A stretch of 62,825 bases of DNA from G041228335 sp964580905 (GCA_964580905.1 CAZOLR010000010.1:1-62825); one strand, 5' to 3'. Counted from the stretch's first letter, positions 8,834 through 18,194 are shown. Made by a program: numbers and translations. The notes: generated by a model from the sequence alone, not told the origin.

Positions 8834-9556
8834 TCAGATATCTCCCCCGAGATAGGCCGCCTTGATCCGCGGATCGTCAAGCAGATCGGCGGATTTTCCC
8901 TCAACCGCGATGGTGCCCGTTGTCAGTGCATAAGCGCGATTGGAAATGCTGAGCGCCATTTTCGAGTTCTGTTCCACCAGCAGAACAGAGACATTTTCCT
9001 CACGATTGATTGAGATAATGGAGCGCGCGATTTCCTGCACCAGTTTGGGGGCGATGCCGAGGGACGGCTCATCAAGAAGCAACAGGTTGGGTTTGGCCAT
9101 CAGGGCCCGGCCGATCACCATCATCTGTTGTTCGCCCCCGCTTAATGTTCCGGCCATCTGCCCGTAGCGTTCACGCAAACGGGGAAAGCGGGCAAGAACG
9201 CTGTCCAGGGTTTCCCTGATCCCGTTTTTATCGGAACGGGTGAAGGCCCCCATCAAAAGGTTGTCTTTGACGCTCATATAAGGGAACACTCTCCGCCCTT
9301 CGGGGACCATGGCGATGCCCTTTCTGACGATGGACGCCGCATCGTATTCAAGGAGGCTGTCTCCCTTATAGGTGATGGTTCCTGAGCGAGGTTTGGCAAG
9401 GCCCGTAATGGCGCGCAGAATAGACGATTTGCCGGCACCATTGGCGCCGATCAGGGCAACCGTCTCGCCCACATCCAGCCGTATGGAAATACCTTTGAGG
9501 GCGTAGACATGGTCGTAGTAGAGTTCCACATCATTAAAATTCAACAATGGTTCCAT
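8834..9556 (-). CDS. livF: Branched-chain-type ABC transporter ATP-binding protein (LivF)
   Basis: 240 aa cytoplasmic ATPase. Walker A GANGAGKSS, signature LSGGEQQM and Walker B LLLLDEPSLGIAP are all intact; the SLGIAPKLV after Walker B is characteristic of LivF. It pairs with the LivG-type ATPase encoded 2 nt upstream, together powering the LivHM channel. Because the operon also encodes a racemase, PuuE and a GntR regulator, the cargo may be a ureide or other cyclic amide instead of leucine. Confidence 0.93.
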   Translation of the reverse strand: MEPLLNFNDVELYYDHVYALKGISIRLDVGETVALIGANGAGKSSILRAITGLAKPRSGTITYKGDSLLEYDAASIVRKGIAMVPEGRRVFPYMSVKDNLLMGAFTRSDKNGIRETLDSVLARFPRLRERYGQMAGTLSGGEQQMMVIGRALMAKPNLLLLDEPSLGIAPKLVQEIARSIISINREENVSVLLVEQNSKMALSISNRAYALTTGTIAVEGKSADLLDDPRIKAAYLGGDI

Positions 9557-9558
9557 CT

Positions 9559-10338
9559 CTAAAATCCTACCGCATCATCTTCACTGCCAAGGTACGCTTC
9601 GATAACCTTGGGGTTGTTCTGAATTTCAACCGGGCTTCCTTCGGCGATCTTCTCACCGAAATTGAGAACGACCAGGCGGTCCGAAATTTTCATCACGGCC
9701 GCCATATCATGTTCAACCAGAAGCACGGTCACGCCACGATCACGCACACCACGAACAAGTTCAACCATATGCATGGTTTCATCATGGTTCATTCCGGCAA
9801 AAGGTTCATCCAGAAGGAGGAGCTTTGGTTTCGTAGCAAGGCCGATGGCCATGCCGAGCGCACGAAGATGCCCCTGGGGCAGATTGCTGGCCAGCTCATC
9901 ACGGATATCCTCCATGCCGAGGAATGAGATGATATCATCAGCTGATCTGCCAAAGTCGGCTTCGTCGGCTACCGCTGTAGGGGTGCCGAGGAAAAACCCG
10001 AAAAGGCCTGCCTTTGAGCTCAGATGATGTGAGACGATGATATTGTCGCGCACCGTCATGCTCTTGAAGATCGTTGTTTCCTGAAATGTCCGGACCACGC
10101 CCAGTTTGGCGGCCTGATGCGGCGACATGTTGGAGATTTTCCGCCCTTCGAAAGTCACCTCACCTGAAGTGGTGCGTAAAAAGGACGATATCAGCTTGAA
10201 AAGGGTGGATTTACCCGCCCCGTTCGGCCCGATAACCGACAATATCTCATTTGCCTGAACATCGAAACTGACATCCGAAACCGCGGTAAGCCCGCCGAAT
10301 TTCTTGGTAAGATTTCTGACTTGGAGAATGGTGGTCAT
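9559..10338 (-). CDS. livG: Branched-chain-type ABC transporter ATP-binding protein (LivG)
   Basis: 259 aa. Walker A GPNGAGKST, Walker B LLLLDEPFAGMNHDE and H-loop LVEHDM are complete. The ABC signature is atypical: where LSxGxQ is expected I read NLPQGHLRALGMA, which keeps the QG core in the variant form common in LivG proteins. GGAG 5 nt before ATG 10338 fixes the start. It lies 8 nt after the LivM-type gene. Confidence 0.92.
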   Translation of the reverse strand: MTTILQVRNLTKKFGGLTAVSDVSFDVQANEILSVIGPNGAGKSTLFKLISSFLRTTSGEVTFEGRKISNMSPHQAAKLGVVRTFQETTIFKSMTVRDNIIVSHHLSSKAGLFGFFLGTPTAVADEADFGRSADDIISFLGMEDIRDELASNLPQGHLRALGMAIGLATKPKLLLLDEPFAGMNHDETMHMVELVRGVRDRGVTVLLVEHDMAAVMKISDRLVVLNFGEKIAEGSPVEIQNNPKVIEAYLGSEDDAVGF

Positions 10339-10346
10339 GACGGCTC

Positions 10347-11315
10347 CTAATTCTTCAATCTGCTGAAGATGCTCAGGATGCCGTTGGGCAGGGCCAGCAT
10401 CAGGAAAATGAGAAGAGAGGAGTAGATCAGCAACTGGTATTCGCCGGCGCTGAAAAGAAGATCCCAGCCAAAGTAATTGACCAGTGTGCCCAGCATCGGC
10501 CCGAACACATAGCCCAGCCCGCCAAGAAAACAGTTCAGCATGAAATCAACGGAATCCTTGACGGGAAAACTGGCCGGGTAAATGGATTGCGATATCCCCA
10601 CAAAAATGGCCCCGGCGACCCCGCCCAGAAAGGAGGAGATGGAAAAGGCAATCAGCCGAAGTTTGGCTATGTTGACACCAATCGATGAGGCCAGTTCCTC
10701 GTTCTGTTGCAGAGACCGGCAGAGATGACCAATTCTTGAATTCACCAGCCTGTACATCCCCGCAAAGGTGATCAGCATCAGCACAACCGCGACATAGAAA
10801 AATCCGCGCTTGACGTTTTCAAGTTCAGCAAAATCGGGGATCAGGGTCAGCCCGAAAAAGCTGATCCCGCCGGGTAGCGGGATTGAGGAGATCCCCTTGG
10901 CGCCATTGGTGATCGGCAGGGCGAGCGCGGTGAGGCGGGCCACTTCGGTCATCACCAGCGTGACCATCGCAAAATACACCCCGCGCAGACGCAGGATGGG
11001 CAGTCCCACCAGTATCGCAACCAGTATGCACATCAGCCCGGCAAGCGGAATGGTCAGCCAGAAAGAGAAACCATATTTCACCACCAGGATCGCGGAGGTG
11101 TAGCCGCCGACAAGCGCAAAGGCCCCCTGGCCGATATTGATACGCCCGATATAAAAGGTCAGCCAAACGCCCGCGCTGGCGATCGACAGAAGAGCAACAG
11201 AGGTCAGCGTATAGTAGAGATCCCACCGCCCCGTCAGCTCAATCACAAAAGGCACGCCGAAAAGAAGCAGAAGCGAAAAGCCGATTGCCGCAATCTTAGC
11301 CTGTGCTGTTAACAT
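10347..11315 (-). CDS. livM: Branched-chain-type ABC transporter permease (LivM)
   Basis: 322 aa integral membrane protein with about 8-10 hydrophobic segments. The cytoplasmic loop with NSRIGHLCRSLQQNEELASSIG is the LivM version of the coupling (EAA-like) motif, and FYIGRINIGQGAFALVGGY is family-typical. GGGAGGG, 6 nt before ATG 11315, marks the start. It forms the inner-membrane channel with the LivH-type protein encoded 55 nt upstream. Confidence 0.92.
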   Translation of the reverse strand: MLTAQAKIAAIGFSLLLLFGVPFVIELTGRWDLYYTLTSVALLSIASAGVWLTFYIGRINIGQGAFALVGGYTSAILVVKYGFSFWLTIPLAGLMCILVAILVGLPILRLRGVYFAMVTLVMTEVARLTALALPITNGAKGISSIPLPGGISFFGLTLIPDFAELENVKRGFFYVAVVLMLITFAGMYRLVNSRIGHLCRSLQQNEELASSIGVNIAKLRLIAFSISSFLGGVAGAIFVGISQSIYPASFPVKDSVDFMLNCFLGGLGYVFGPMLGTLVNYFGWDLLFSAGEYQLLIYSSLLIFLMLALPNGILSIFSRLKN

Positions 11316-11370
11316 TTATCACCCTCCCGCCAAATATACCGCCGGAACATGCTGTGCCCTGCCGTCATGT

Positions 11371-12243
11371 CTAACCCCATGGTTTGCCCATGAGCCCTTG
11401 CGGTCTGATCGCAAGGAAGACCATGAGACTGGCAAAAATGACCAGATACGTAATATCGCCGAAATCTGAAAGAACGGTGAGGCCGATGGATTCCAGCATG
11501 CCAAGGATGAAACCGCCCGCAATAGCGCCTGAAATGACACCCGCACCACCGATCATGACCATCATGAAAGCCTTGATAGACGTTGGCCCGCCCATCCCGA
11601 GATTAATCCCGGTAATGCTGACAAGCAGCCCGCCCACAGTCCCGGCCAGCATGGCGGCAAGGGCAAACCCGATCATGGAATAGAGTTCGACATTAACGCC
11701 CATCAGCTGTGCGGCCACCTTGTCCTGGGCAAGGGCACGCATGGCCCGGCCGGTTTTGGAATACTGCATGTAAGTGATGAACAAAACGATTATAAGTATG
11801 GCAAGAAAACCGATCAGCATCCGGTCATATGGCATGATAATCCGGAAATCCCAGTTAAAGACGCCATTGACGATCTTGGGAATGCCGCGCTGTTTTTCGC
11901 CAAACAGCAAGAGGATCAGCGCATCGAGAAAGAAGGCAACCCCCGCGGCAAGCAACATCGTGCTTTCTTCCCGGACAGATTTTTTGATAACCGGCCGGAA
12001 CAGGAATTTTTCAAGTATGGCCCCGATGATGGCAAGGGATACGCCAGCGCTGATCAGTGCCACGATATAAGGCATGCCCAGTTTCACCGAAACCGTGTAG
12101 GTCACAAAGCCGCCGATGACATAAAGCTGGCCATGGGCGAAATTCAGCACGTTCATCAAGGAGAAAATCAAGGTCAGGCCTAGTGCGATGAGCGCGTATT
12201 GTGCGCCTAGATATAACCCGTTGACGATGATCTGTTCCATCAT
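11371..12243 (-). CDS. livH: Branched-chain-type ABC transporter permease (LivH)
   Basis: 290 aa, about 8 membrane segments. Family marks: FSLMNVLNFAHGQLYVIGGF near the N-terminus and TGRAMRALAQDKVAAQLMGV as the coupling loop. The open frame extends back to 12318, but the extra 25 residues are not LivH-like and GGGAG precedes tandem ATG codons at 12243 and 12240, so the start is one of those two. A strong stem-loop separates it from the binding-protein gene. Confidence 0.92.
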   Translation of the reverse strand: MMEQIIVNGLYLGAQYALIALGLTLIFSLMNVLNFAHGQLYVIGGFVTYTVSVKLGMPYIVALISAGVSLAIIGAILEKFLFRPVIKKSVREESTMLLAAGVAFFLDALILLLFGEKQRGIPKIVNGVFNWDFRIIMPYDRMLIGFLAILIIVLFITYMQYSKTGRAMRALAQDKVAAQLMGVNVELYSMIGFALAAMLAGTVGGLLVSITGINLGMGGPTSIKAFMMVMIGGAGVISGAIAGGFILGMLESIGLTVLSDFGDITYLVIFASLMVFLAIRPQGLMGKPWG

Positions 12244-12297
12244 AAGGCTCCCGAAAACATGGGGTTGAAACAGATGATATTCTCTGTTTCGTGGAAA

Positions 12298-12328
12298 ATC
12301 CCGGCCAATGCATAACACTGGCCGGGAT
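12298..12328 (-). terminator. Stem-loop between liv-type binding-protein and livH genes
   Basis: Perfect 10-bp GC-rich inverted repeat (12298-12307 and 12319-12328, ATCCCGGCCA and its complement) with an 11-nt loop, 15 nt past the stop of the binding-protein gene and followed on the minus strand by TTT. Its place inside the operon suggests partial termination or mRNA stabilisation, giving more binding protein than channel. Confidence 0.75.
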
Positions 12329-12343
12329 CAACTTTGGGAGGAT

Positions 12344-13543
12344 TTAGTCGACTTCGGCAATGAACAGTGTTTCAAAAGCACCGTTCCGGTATTCGTTGAC
12401 AACCATCGGCACGAAGATCTGGCGTTTCTGGCCAAAGGAGCTGTTTCCAACGTACTTCAGCATACTGTCGCCCTTCATGTAGATGTTTGGCACGGCAAGC
12501 GTATCAATAGTCTTCTTGAATTCGTTGACGTCATTGATGGCTTTCGGGTTTGCCTTCATGGTTTCGAGGATATATTCCAGCGCATAGACCTTGGTGTTGG
12601 ACTCGTCGTTATATTCGCCGAACATCTTGACGTAACGCTTGACGAATTCCTTCATCTTGTCCGATGCGATTTCAGGTGTTGACGCACCCCCGACGGAAAT
12701 GAACCCGTTTGCGAGGTCACCAGCGCCTTCTTTGAGAACGGTGGCATCCTGGGCTGTTTCAGTAGAAATCAGGCCCTTGTAGCCAAGCTCACGCGCGGAA
12801 CGGATCAGTTGCGGTGCATTGGCAGGTGCCACACCGGAAAGAACCAGCAGATCAGGACGTTTCTGCAGAACCGGGGTCAGCACCGGGGTAAAATCGGTTG
12901 TGTCCACCTGATAGGTCACGTTGCTGGATACAACATTAAGGCCAAGTGCCTTTGCCGCGGCAACACCACCGTCACGCTGGCTCAGCGGATCGGATTCATT
13001 GGCCGCAACGAAAGCAACTTTTTTCACGCCTTTGTTATCACGGAGATATTTGTAGATCGCAGGTCCTGACTGGTAGTTTGCAATCATCCCGAGAACAGCG
13101 TTTGATGCCGGTGCGGTGTAAAGCTCTTTCGGGAAAGCATATGGGAAATAGATAATATCGTTCTGTTCCGCTACTGGACGGACAGCGGCCGCGCCATCAT
13201 CGACGTTCGGCCCGACAACATAATGAATACCTTCCTTGGCCATTTTTTCCATGCCGGCAATGGCCCGCTTCGGGTCTTTCTGGTCATCAAAGGTGACAAT
13301 TTCCACATCATACGTGGTGTTGCCGATTTTGATGCCGCCCATTTCATTAATCCACTCGGCACGTGTCTGCATGGAACGGACATTTGATGTCCCCCATGCC
13401 GCTGCGGGCCCGCTGGTCACGCCGACGAAGCCGATTTTAAGGACTTCATTGGCGGCTTGTGCCGTCATGGCACTCAAGGCAACGCCGGCGGCCAGCGTTG
13501 CTGCCCCAGCCAGAGTTGTCAGTTTTCTGAAGTGTTGGCGCAT
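12344..13543 (-). CDS. ABC transporter substrate-binding protein, LivJ/LivK type (periplasmic-binding fold I)
   Basis: 399 aa from ATG 13543. The frame runs back to 13744, but GGGAG is 6 nt before this ATG and the signal peptide begins here: MRQHFRKL, hydrophobic stretch, AQA-A cleavage near residue 30. The mature protein opens with VLKIGFVGVTSGPAAAWG and contains VVGPNVDDGAAAVRPVAE, as in amino-acid or amide binding proteins of the Leu/Ile/Val class. It is the first gene of the ureide operon. The ligand could be allantoin, a hydantoin, a carbamoyl amino acid or an ordinary branched-chain amino acid. Confidence 0.9.
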   Translation of the reverse strand: MRQHFRKLTTLAGAATLAAGVALSAMTAQAANEVLKIGFVGVTSGPAAAWGTSNVRSMQTRAEWINEMGGIKIGNTTYDVEIVTFDDQKDPKRAIAGMEKMAKEGIHYVVGPNVDDGAAAVRPVAEQNDIIYFPYAFPKELYTAPASNAVLGMIANYQSGPAIYKYLRDNKGVKKVAFVAANESDPLSQRDGGVAAAKALGLNVVSSNVTYQVDTTDFTPVLTPVLQKRPDLLVLSGVAPANAPQLIRSARELGYKGLISTETAQDATVLKEGAGDLANGFISVGGASTPEIASDKMKEFVKRYVKMFGEYNDESNTKVYALEYILETMKANPKAINDVNEFKKTIDTLAVPNIYMKGDSMLKYVGNSSFGQKRQIFVPMVVNEYRNGAFETLFIAEVD

Positions 13544-13856
13544 TTTCATCTCCCTTTTGTTGGTGAAATGCCGGTGACAGTTCAACTTTATTATTATTCT
13601 TAAAAAATTGAAAAGGATTCGCGTCACATATGCAACAAGAATCTTCATATTGTATACAATCTGGGTAATATGTAGAAAAAAATAAGCTGAAAACGGCCCC
13701 CACGCAAATGCTGTACAGACACAGAATACAAAGGGTTCCCGCACACGGATAGTATTGAATTTATGAATGTTGGTGTAATCGCCTGATCAGCCTCAAACCC
13801 CGGCAGGGACAGGCTATCCTGCCTTTATATGCAAAGAATGCCGCGTGAGATAAAGG
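13544..13856. promoter_or_regulatory. 313-nt non-coding region upstream of the ureide transport operon
   Basis: The only gene-free stretch over 300 nt. The half nearest the binding-protein gene is AT-rich and must hold the operon promoter; I do not see a convincing -35/-10 pair. A short hairpin (GGCAGG 13802-13807, CCTGCC 13818-13823, 10-nt loop) lies 34 nt beyond the XRE gene stop and may end that transcript, though no T-tract follows on the minus strand. No small gene with a ribosome site was found. Confidence 0.5.
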
Positions 13857-14252
13857 TTAAAGTTTCTGGATGATCGTATTTATTTTTCGCAGGCGTTTGG
13901 TGAGAATTTTCTGTTGCTCGTCAATTTCGGCCATTTCAGCCTTGAGCTGGGATATCAGTTTACCACCACGGCCACGGGGGCGGGGCATTGCAACGCCGCT
14001 ATTGCCTTCTTCCGCAATAAAATAGGTGGGGCTTACGCCGAGAATTCCGGCCATGGCAACAAGTTTGTTAACCCGTGGCTCGCTCCGGTCATTTTCCCAG
14101 GACTTCAGGGTTGATGGTTGCACACCGGTGAGATTTGCCAGCATTTGCAGGCTCATCCCGGCCTGTTGTCGGCATTGAAAAATCCGGCCACCCAGTGTTG
14201 TTTCAAGGTTGCCATCCGAAAGGACGTTTGAAGGGTGTGTTTTTATGGGCAT
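13857..14252 (-). CDS. XRE-family DNA-binding regulator with C-terminal coiled coil
   Basis: 131 aa. A Cro/CI-type helix-turn-helix spans about residues 22-80 (MSLQMLANLTGVQPSTLKSWENDRSEP). After a short basic linker (RPRGRGG) the last 35 residues, LISQLKAEMAEIDEQQKILTKRLRKI, have a heptad pattern that would make a dimerising coiled coil; there is no ligand domain. AGGAT 6 nt before ATG 14252 supports the start. It sits between the aldehyde dehydrogenase and ureide-transport units on the same strand, and could regulate either. Confidence 0.88.
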   Translation of the reverse strand: MPIKTHPSNVLSDGNLETTLGGRIFQCRQQAGMSLQMLANLTGVQPSTLKSWENDRSEPRVNKLVAMAGILGVSPTYFIAEEGNSGVAMPRPRGRGGKLISQLKAEMAEIDEQQKILTKRLRKINTIIQKL

Positions 14253-14365
14253 TATTTATCCTGTTTGCGACATTCGGGCGAAAATAGAACAAAATATAGA
14301 TTTTGTCAAATCCGCCGACTCCTGATCATAAACCGAATATATCCCCCCGGCACCAGAAATTTCCC

Positions 14366-15805
14366 TCAAACCGAGGGTGAACCGAGGCCATGGAGTGTTT
14401 TGGTCTCAAGGTAATCCTCAATACCCATCATGCCGCCCTCACGGCCATTCCCCGATTGCTTGTAGCCACCAAACGGCGTGCCATATTCAATGCCGCCACC
14501 ATTGATATGCACAGCGCCTGCCTTCAGCCTCGCGGCCACACGTTCGGCGCGGTCGGCGTCGCCTGTCTGCAGGTAGGCGGCGAGGCCATAAGGCGTATCG
14601 TTGGCGATGGATATGGCTTCCGCTTCGTCTTCAAACGGGATAATGACAAGAACGGGGCCGAAAATTTCTTCCCGGGCGATGCGCATATCGTTGGAAACAT
14701 CGGCAAAGATGGTGGGTTTGACGAACCAGCCTTTTTCCATTCCGTCCGGCCGGCCAAGCCCTCCCACCAGCAGGGTTGCGCCTTCGTCAATACCAACCTT
14801 GATCATGTTTTGAACACGGTCAAACTGGATCTTGTCGAATAACGGGCCGATATGATCACCTTCTTCGGCCGGGTTGCCGACGCCGGTTTCTTCAGCGGCT
14901 TTTCTGGCGATTTTCAGCACCTCATCATAACAGGACCGTTCCACCAGAAGCCGGGTCGGCGCATCGCAGGACTGGCCGGTATTGAACATGCATTCCCCGA
15001 CCGACGCGGTGACACGTTCTTCAAGATCGCAATCGGCAAACACAAGATTGGGGGATTTGCCGCCCAATTCCAGCGTCACCCGCTTGACGGTTTCGGCCGC
15101 ATCACGGGTGACCGCCGTGCCTGCCCGGGTGGAGCCGGTAAAGGACATCATCTGGATATCGGGATGGCGTGACATGGCCGCCCCCACCACCGGACCTTCG
15201 CCCTGCACGAGGTTGAAGACACCGGCAGGATACCCGGCCTCATCCAGGATTTCGGCGTAGATCATGGCCGAAATGGGTGTGTGTTCACTTGGTTTCAGGA
15301 TGCAGGTGCAACCTGTGGCCAGCGCCGGCAGTACCTTGAGCGTAATCTGGTTCATCGGCCAGTTCCATGGCGTGATCAGCCCGCAGACGCCGATGGGTTC
15401 CCGCACCATGGTATCGCCATTTTTAAGCCTGATCCGTTCTTCATGCTCTTCAAGCGCATCGATAAACCCCTGCAGATGGCCGATGGCAGCATCAGCCTGC
15501 GCACCCCGTGACATGGTGATCGGTGCGCCCATCTCCATCCGCATGGCCTGGGCCAGGTCTTCAAAGCGTCGTTCTGTGATCGCCTTCACCTGTTGCAAAA
15601 GCTCAAGCCGTTCAGTCTTGCTGGTCCGGGAGAAATGCTCAAACGCGGCATTGGCGGCGGCGACAGCCCGGTCGACATCGGCCTCATTGCCGAGCGCGAC
15701 GGTACCGATCACCTCTTCGGTGGCAGGGTTGATGACTGGCATGGTCTGGGTTGAAACCGGGCTGACCCATTCGCCGTTGATATAGAATTTCTGCAGGTTG
15801 TCCAT
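14366..15805 (-). CDS. NAD(P)-dependent aldehyde dehydrogenase
   Basis: 479 aa, normal ALDH length. The catalytic cysteine is Cys280 (NTGQSCDAPTRLL), with the general-base glutamate in LELGGKSPN and the oxyanion asparagine in ITPWNWPM. The conserved C-terminal block GGIEYGTPFGGYKQSGNGREGG is present. AAGGAG 7 nt before ATG 15805. It lies 46 nt downstream of an iron alcohol dehydrogenase gene, so alcohol to aldehyde to acid is a sensible two-step route. Its substrate is unknown; it differs clearly from the second ALDH at 54891. Confidence 0.92.
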   Translation of the reverse strand: MDNLQKFYINGEWVSPVSTQTMPVINPATEEVIGTVALGNEADVDRAVAAANAAFEHFSRTSKTERLELLQQVKAITERRFEDLAQAMRMEMGAPITMSRGAQADAAIGHLQGFIDALEEHEERIRLKNGDTMVREPIGVCGLITPWNWPMNQITLKVLPALATGCTCILKPSEHTPISAMIYAEILDEAGYPAGVFNLVQGEGPVVGAAMSRHPDIQMMSFTGSTRAGTAVTRDAAETVKRVTLELGGKSPNLVFADCDLEERVTASVGECMFNTGQSCDAPTRLLVERSCYDEVLKIARKAAEETGVGNPAEEGDHIGPLFDKIQFDRVQNMIKVGIDEGATLLVGGLGRPDGMEKGWFVKPTIFADVSNDMRIAREEIFGPVLVIIPFEDEAEAISIANDTPYGLAAYLQTGDADRAERVAARLKAGAVHINGGGIEYGTPFGGYKQSGNGREGGMMGIEDYLETKTLHGLGSPSV

Positions 15806-15851
15806 GATCTTGCTCCTTATCTCCCTCAGGATGCTGTGCCGGTCTTCCTGA

Positions 15852-17051
15852 TTATCTGGCTCCGGTGATAGACGTTTCTATCATCTCTTTGACTTCGGCC
15901 GCGGTGGCTTTGCGCGGATTTGTCCCGGCGGCACTGTCAAGCAGTGCCTTATGCGAGATGCGTTCCGCGCAATCCAGCGGCACATTGATCTCTGAAAGTC
16001 CCTTCGGGATCCCGATCTCGTCAAGCAGGCGCTCAATCTCGGCGATGAAGGCCCCGGCGGAATGATCCTCCATCCCCATCGCCTGCGCCATGCGTCTCGT
16101 TTTGTATTCAAGCCCCGGCAGGTTGAACCGCAGAACCACCGGCAGAACAATCGCATTGGTCAGCCCGTGCTGGGTGTCGTATTCCGCCCCCACCATATGT
16201 GAGATGGCATGAACCATGCCGAGCCCCTTGAGAAAGGCGATACCGGCAAGGCAGGAGCCGACCAGCATGCCACCACGCGCCGCCAGATTGCCGGGCTCTT
16301 TCACCGCAACAGGGAGCCATTTCCGGATCAGCTCAAGCCCTTCCAGCGCCATGCCATCGCACAGGGGATGAAACCCGGGAACGATATAGGCCTCAATCGC
16401 ATGGGTCATGGCATCTGCGCCGGTCCAGGCGGTCAGGTGAGGGGGCAGGCCCAGTGTAAGTTCAGGGTCAAGCAGGGCAAGCGAAGGGCTGTATTCCGGA
16501 TGACATACACAAAATTTCATGCCCTTTCCGGTATGCGTCACCATTGCCGTGCCTTCGGTCTCGGCCCCTGTTCCTGCTGTGGTGGGGATGGTGATGAGTT
16601 TGGGGAACGCTTGTTCCGGGCTGATTTCCGGGGCGGGGCGTTCCCATTCAAAATCCCACAGATCAATATCGTTGCGGGCGGTAAGCCCGATGGATTTGCC
16701 GCCATCCATGGCACTGCCGCCACCGATTGCAATCACCGCGTCATGGCCGCCAGCCAGAAACGCCGCCTTGCCGCCGCTGATCTCTTCTCCTCTGGGGTTT
16801 GGCGAAATCTCTGAAAAAACAGCAGATGTAAGCCCCTGATCCGCAAGGTATTTACAGGTTTGCGAAATAAAGGGCAGATCACGGCTTCCCCGGTCGGTGA
16901 CGATCAGCGGGTTTGCGATACCAAGCCTGATACATTGCTCACCTATTTCGGCAAGCCGGCCCGGCCCGTAGGCAATCGGCACGGGAAAAGTCCAGTCCTG
17001 TGATACCAGCATATCACCTTCGGTTACCTTGAATGATGTGCTGATGCCCAT
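15852..17051 (-). CDS. Iron-containing alcohol dehydrogenase
   Basis: 399 aa from ATG 17051, chosen because GGGAGAGG lies 5 nt upstream; an in-frame start at 17069 would add 6 residues. NAD binding GGGSAMDGGKSIG and TIPTTAGTGAETEG, then the iron-ligand region AMTHAIEAY, and HAISHMVGAEYDTQHGLTNA with the conserved histidines. This family oxidises or reduces short alcohols and aldehydes, including 1,3-propanediol, 4-hydroxybutyrate and methanol types. First gene of a two-gene unit with the aldehyde dehydrogenase, divergent from a hydroxyacid dehydrogenase. Confidence 0.92.
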   Translation of the reverse strand: MGISTSFKVTEGDMLVSQDWTFPVPIAYGPGRLAEIGEQCIRLGIANPLIVTDRGSRDLPFISQTCKYLADQGLTSAVFSEISPNPRGEEISGGKAAFLAGGHDAVIAIGGGSAMDGGKSIGLTARNDIDLWDFEWERPAPEISPEQAFPKLITIPTTAGTGAETEGTAMVTHTGKGMKFCVCHPEYSPSLALLDPELTLGLPPHLTAWTGADAMTHAIEAYIVPGFHPLCDGMALEGLELIRKWLPVAVKEPGNLAARGGMLVGSCLAGIAFLKGLGMVHAISHMVGAEYDTQHGLTNAIVLPVVLRFNLPGLEYKTRRMAQAMGMEDHSAGAFIAEIERLLDEIGIPKGLSEINVPLDCAERISHKALLDSAAGTNPRKATAAEVKEMIETSITGAR

Positions 17052-17175
17052 TTCAACCTCTCCCTGCATATGGTACCTGACATATTACGGATAAATACTA
17101 TTGCACAAAGCCCGGCTTAAGGTAAAAAAATTATGAATAATGTGCCGACAGCAGATACAGAAACGAGAGAACCCC

Positions 17176-18132
17176 ATGAAAATCGCCATCCTTGATGACT
17201 GGACACATGACGCCGCGGCATCCGCCGGATGGCATCGCCTTGGCCCTGAACATGACGTCACCATCTATACGGACACGGTGACAGGCCAGGCCCTGATTGA
17301 CCGGCTTGAGGGAGTGGAGATCATCTGCGCCATGCGTGAGCGAACCACCCTTTCGCGTGACGTTATTGCCCGTCTTCCCGGGCTCAGGGCCATTATCACC
17401 AGCGGGATGCGCAACGCGGCGATTGATCTCAACGCCTGCAAGGAGGCTGGCATCGTTGTCAGCGGCACGGAATCTCCCGGTCATGCCACCGCGGAACTGG
17501 CCATGACGCTGATAGGTGCGCTGGCCCGCCAGATCGTGCCCAACGCCAATTCGATGACAAATGGTGGCTGGCAGATTTCAGCGGGACGTGACCTGAAGGG
17601 CGCAAGGCTCGGGATACTCGGCCTCGGCCGTCTCGGCACGGCGGTGGCCAAACTCGGGCAGGCTTACGGGATGGAGGTGCAGGCCTGGTCACAGAACCTG
17701 ACCCGTGATAGGGCAGGGGAAGAAGGGGTGAAATATTGTGAAAAGGACGAGTTCTTCGGGACATCGGATTTTATCTCCGTCCATCTCAAGCTTTCGGACC
17801 GGGTGGTCGGGCTGGTGGGTGCGCCTGAACTTGCCCTGATGAAGCCGACATCCTTTCTGATCAACACGTCACGTGCACCGATACTCGACCAGCCCGCGCT
17901 GATCGCCGCGCTGAAGGAAGGCCGGATCGCCGGGGCGGCTCTTGATGTGTATGAAACCGAACCGCTGGCGGAAAGTGATCCGCTCAGGCAGGTGCCTAAT
18001 CTTCTGCTTACCCCGCATATAGGCTATGTCACCCGGGAAACGATGCAGGTGTTCTACGGCCAGATGCTCGAAGGCGTCGAGGCGTTTGTGGCAGGGGATC
18101 CTGTACGCCTTATTGATATTCCGCCCGGCTGA
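17176..18132 (+). CDS. D-isomer-specific 2-hydroxyacid dehydrogenase
   Basis: 318 aa from ATG 17176 (GAGAG 6 nt upstream); a start 12 codons earlier has no ribosome site. NAD-binding Rossmann motif GILGLGRLG (residues 146-154) and the catalytic triad of the family: Arg233 (INTSRAP), Glu262 (YETEP) and His281 (LTPHIGY). It reduces or oxidises a 2-oxo/2-hydroxy acid such as glyoxylate, hydroxypyruvate or a branched acid. Monocistronic, divergent from the iron alcohol dehydrogenase with 124 nt between. Confidence 0.92.
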   Translation: MKIAILDDWTHDAAASAGWHRLGPEHDVTIYTDTVTGQALIDRLEGVEIICAMRERTTLSRDVIARLPGLRAIITSGMRNAAIDLNACKEAGIVVSGTESPGHATAELAMTLIGALARQIVPNANSMTNGGWQISAGRDLKGARLGILGLGRLGTAVAKLGQAYGMEVQAWSQNLTRDRAGEEGVKYCEKDEFFGTSDFISVHLKLSDRVVGLVGAPELALMKPTSFLINTSRAPILDQPALIAALKEGRIAGAALDVYETEPLAESDPLRQVPNLLLTPHIGYVTRETMQVFYGQMLEGVEAFVAGDPVRLIDIPPG

Positions 18133-18145
18133 GATCAAAGGTCAT

Positions 18146-18194
18146 GCTGAGGCCGGTGAAAAACGGCACTTCAATATCTGATATTGTCCTCAGC
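18146..18194. terminator. Nested palindromes between convergent genes
   Basis: An outer pair GCTGAGG (18146-18152) / CCTCAGC (18188-18194) brackets an inner perfect hairpin CAATATC-T-GATATTG (18172-18186). The structure overlaps the stop of the helicase gene and follows the hydroxyacid dehydrogenase gene by 13 nt, so it could end transcripts from both sides. There is no T-tract, so this is tentative. Confidence 0.4.
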
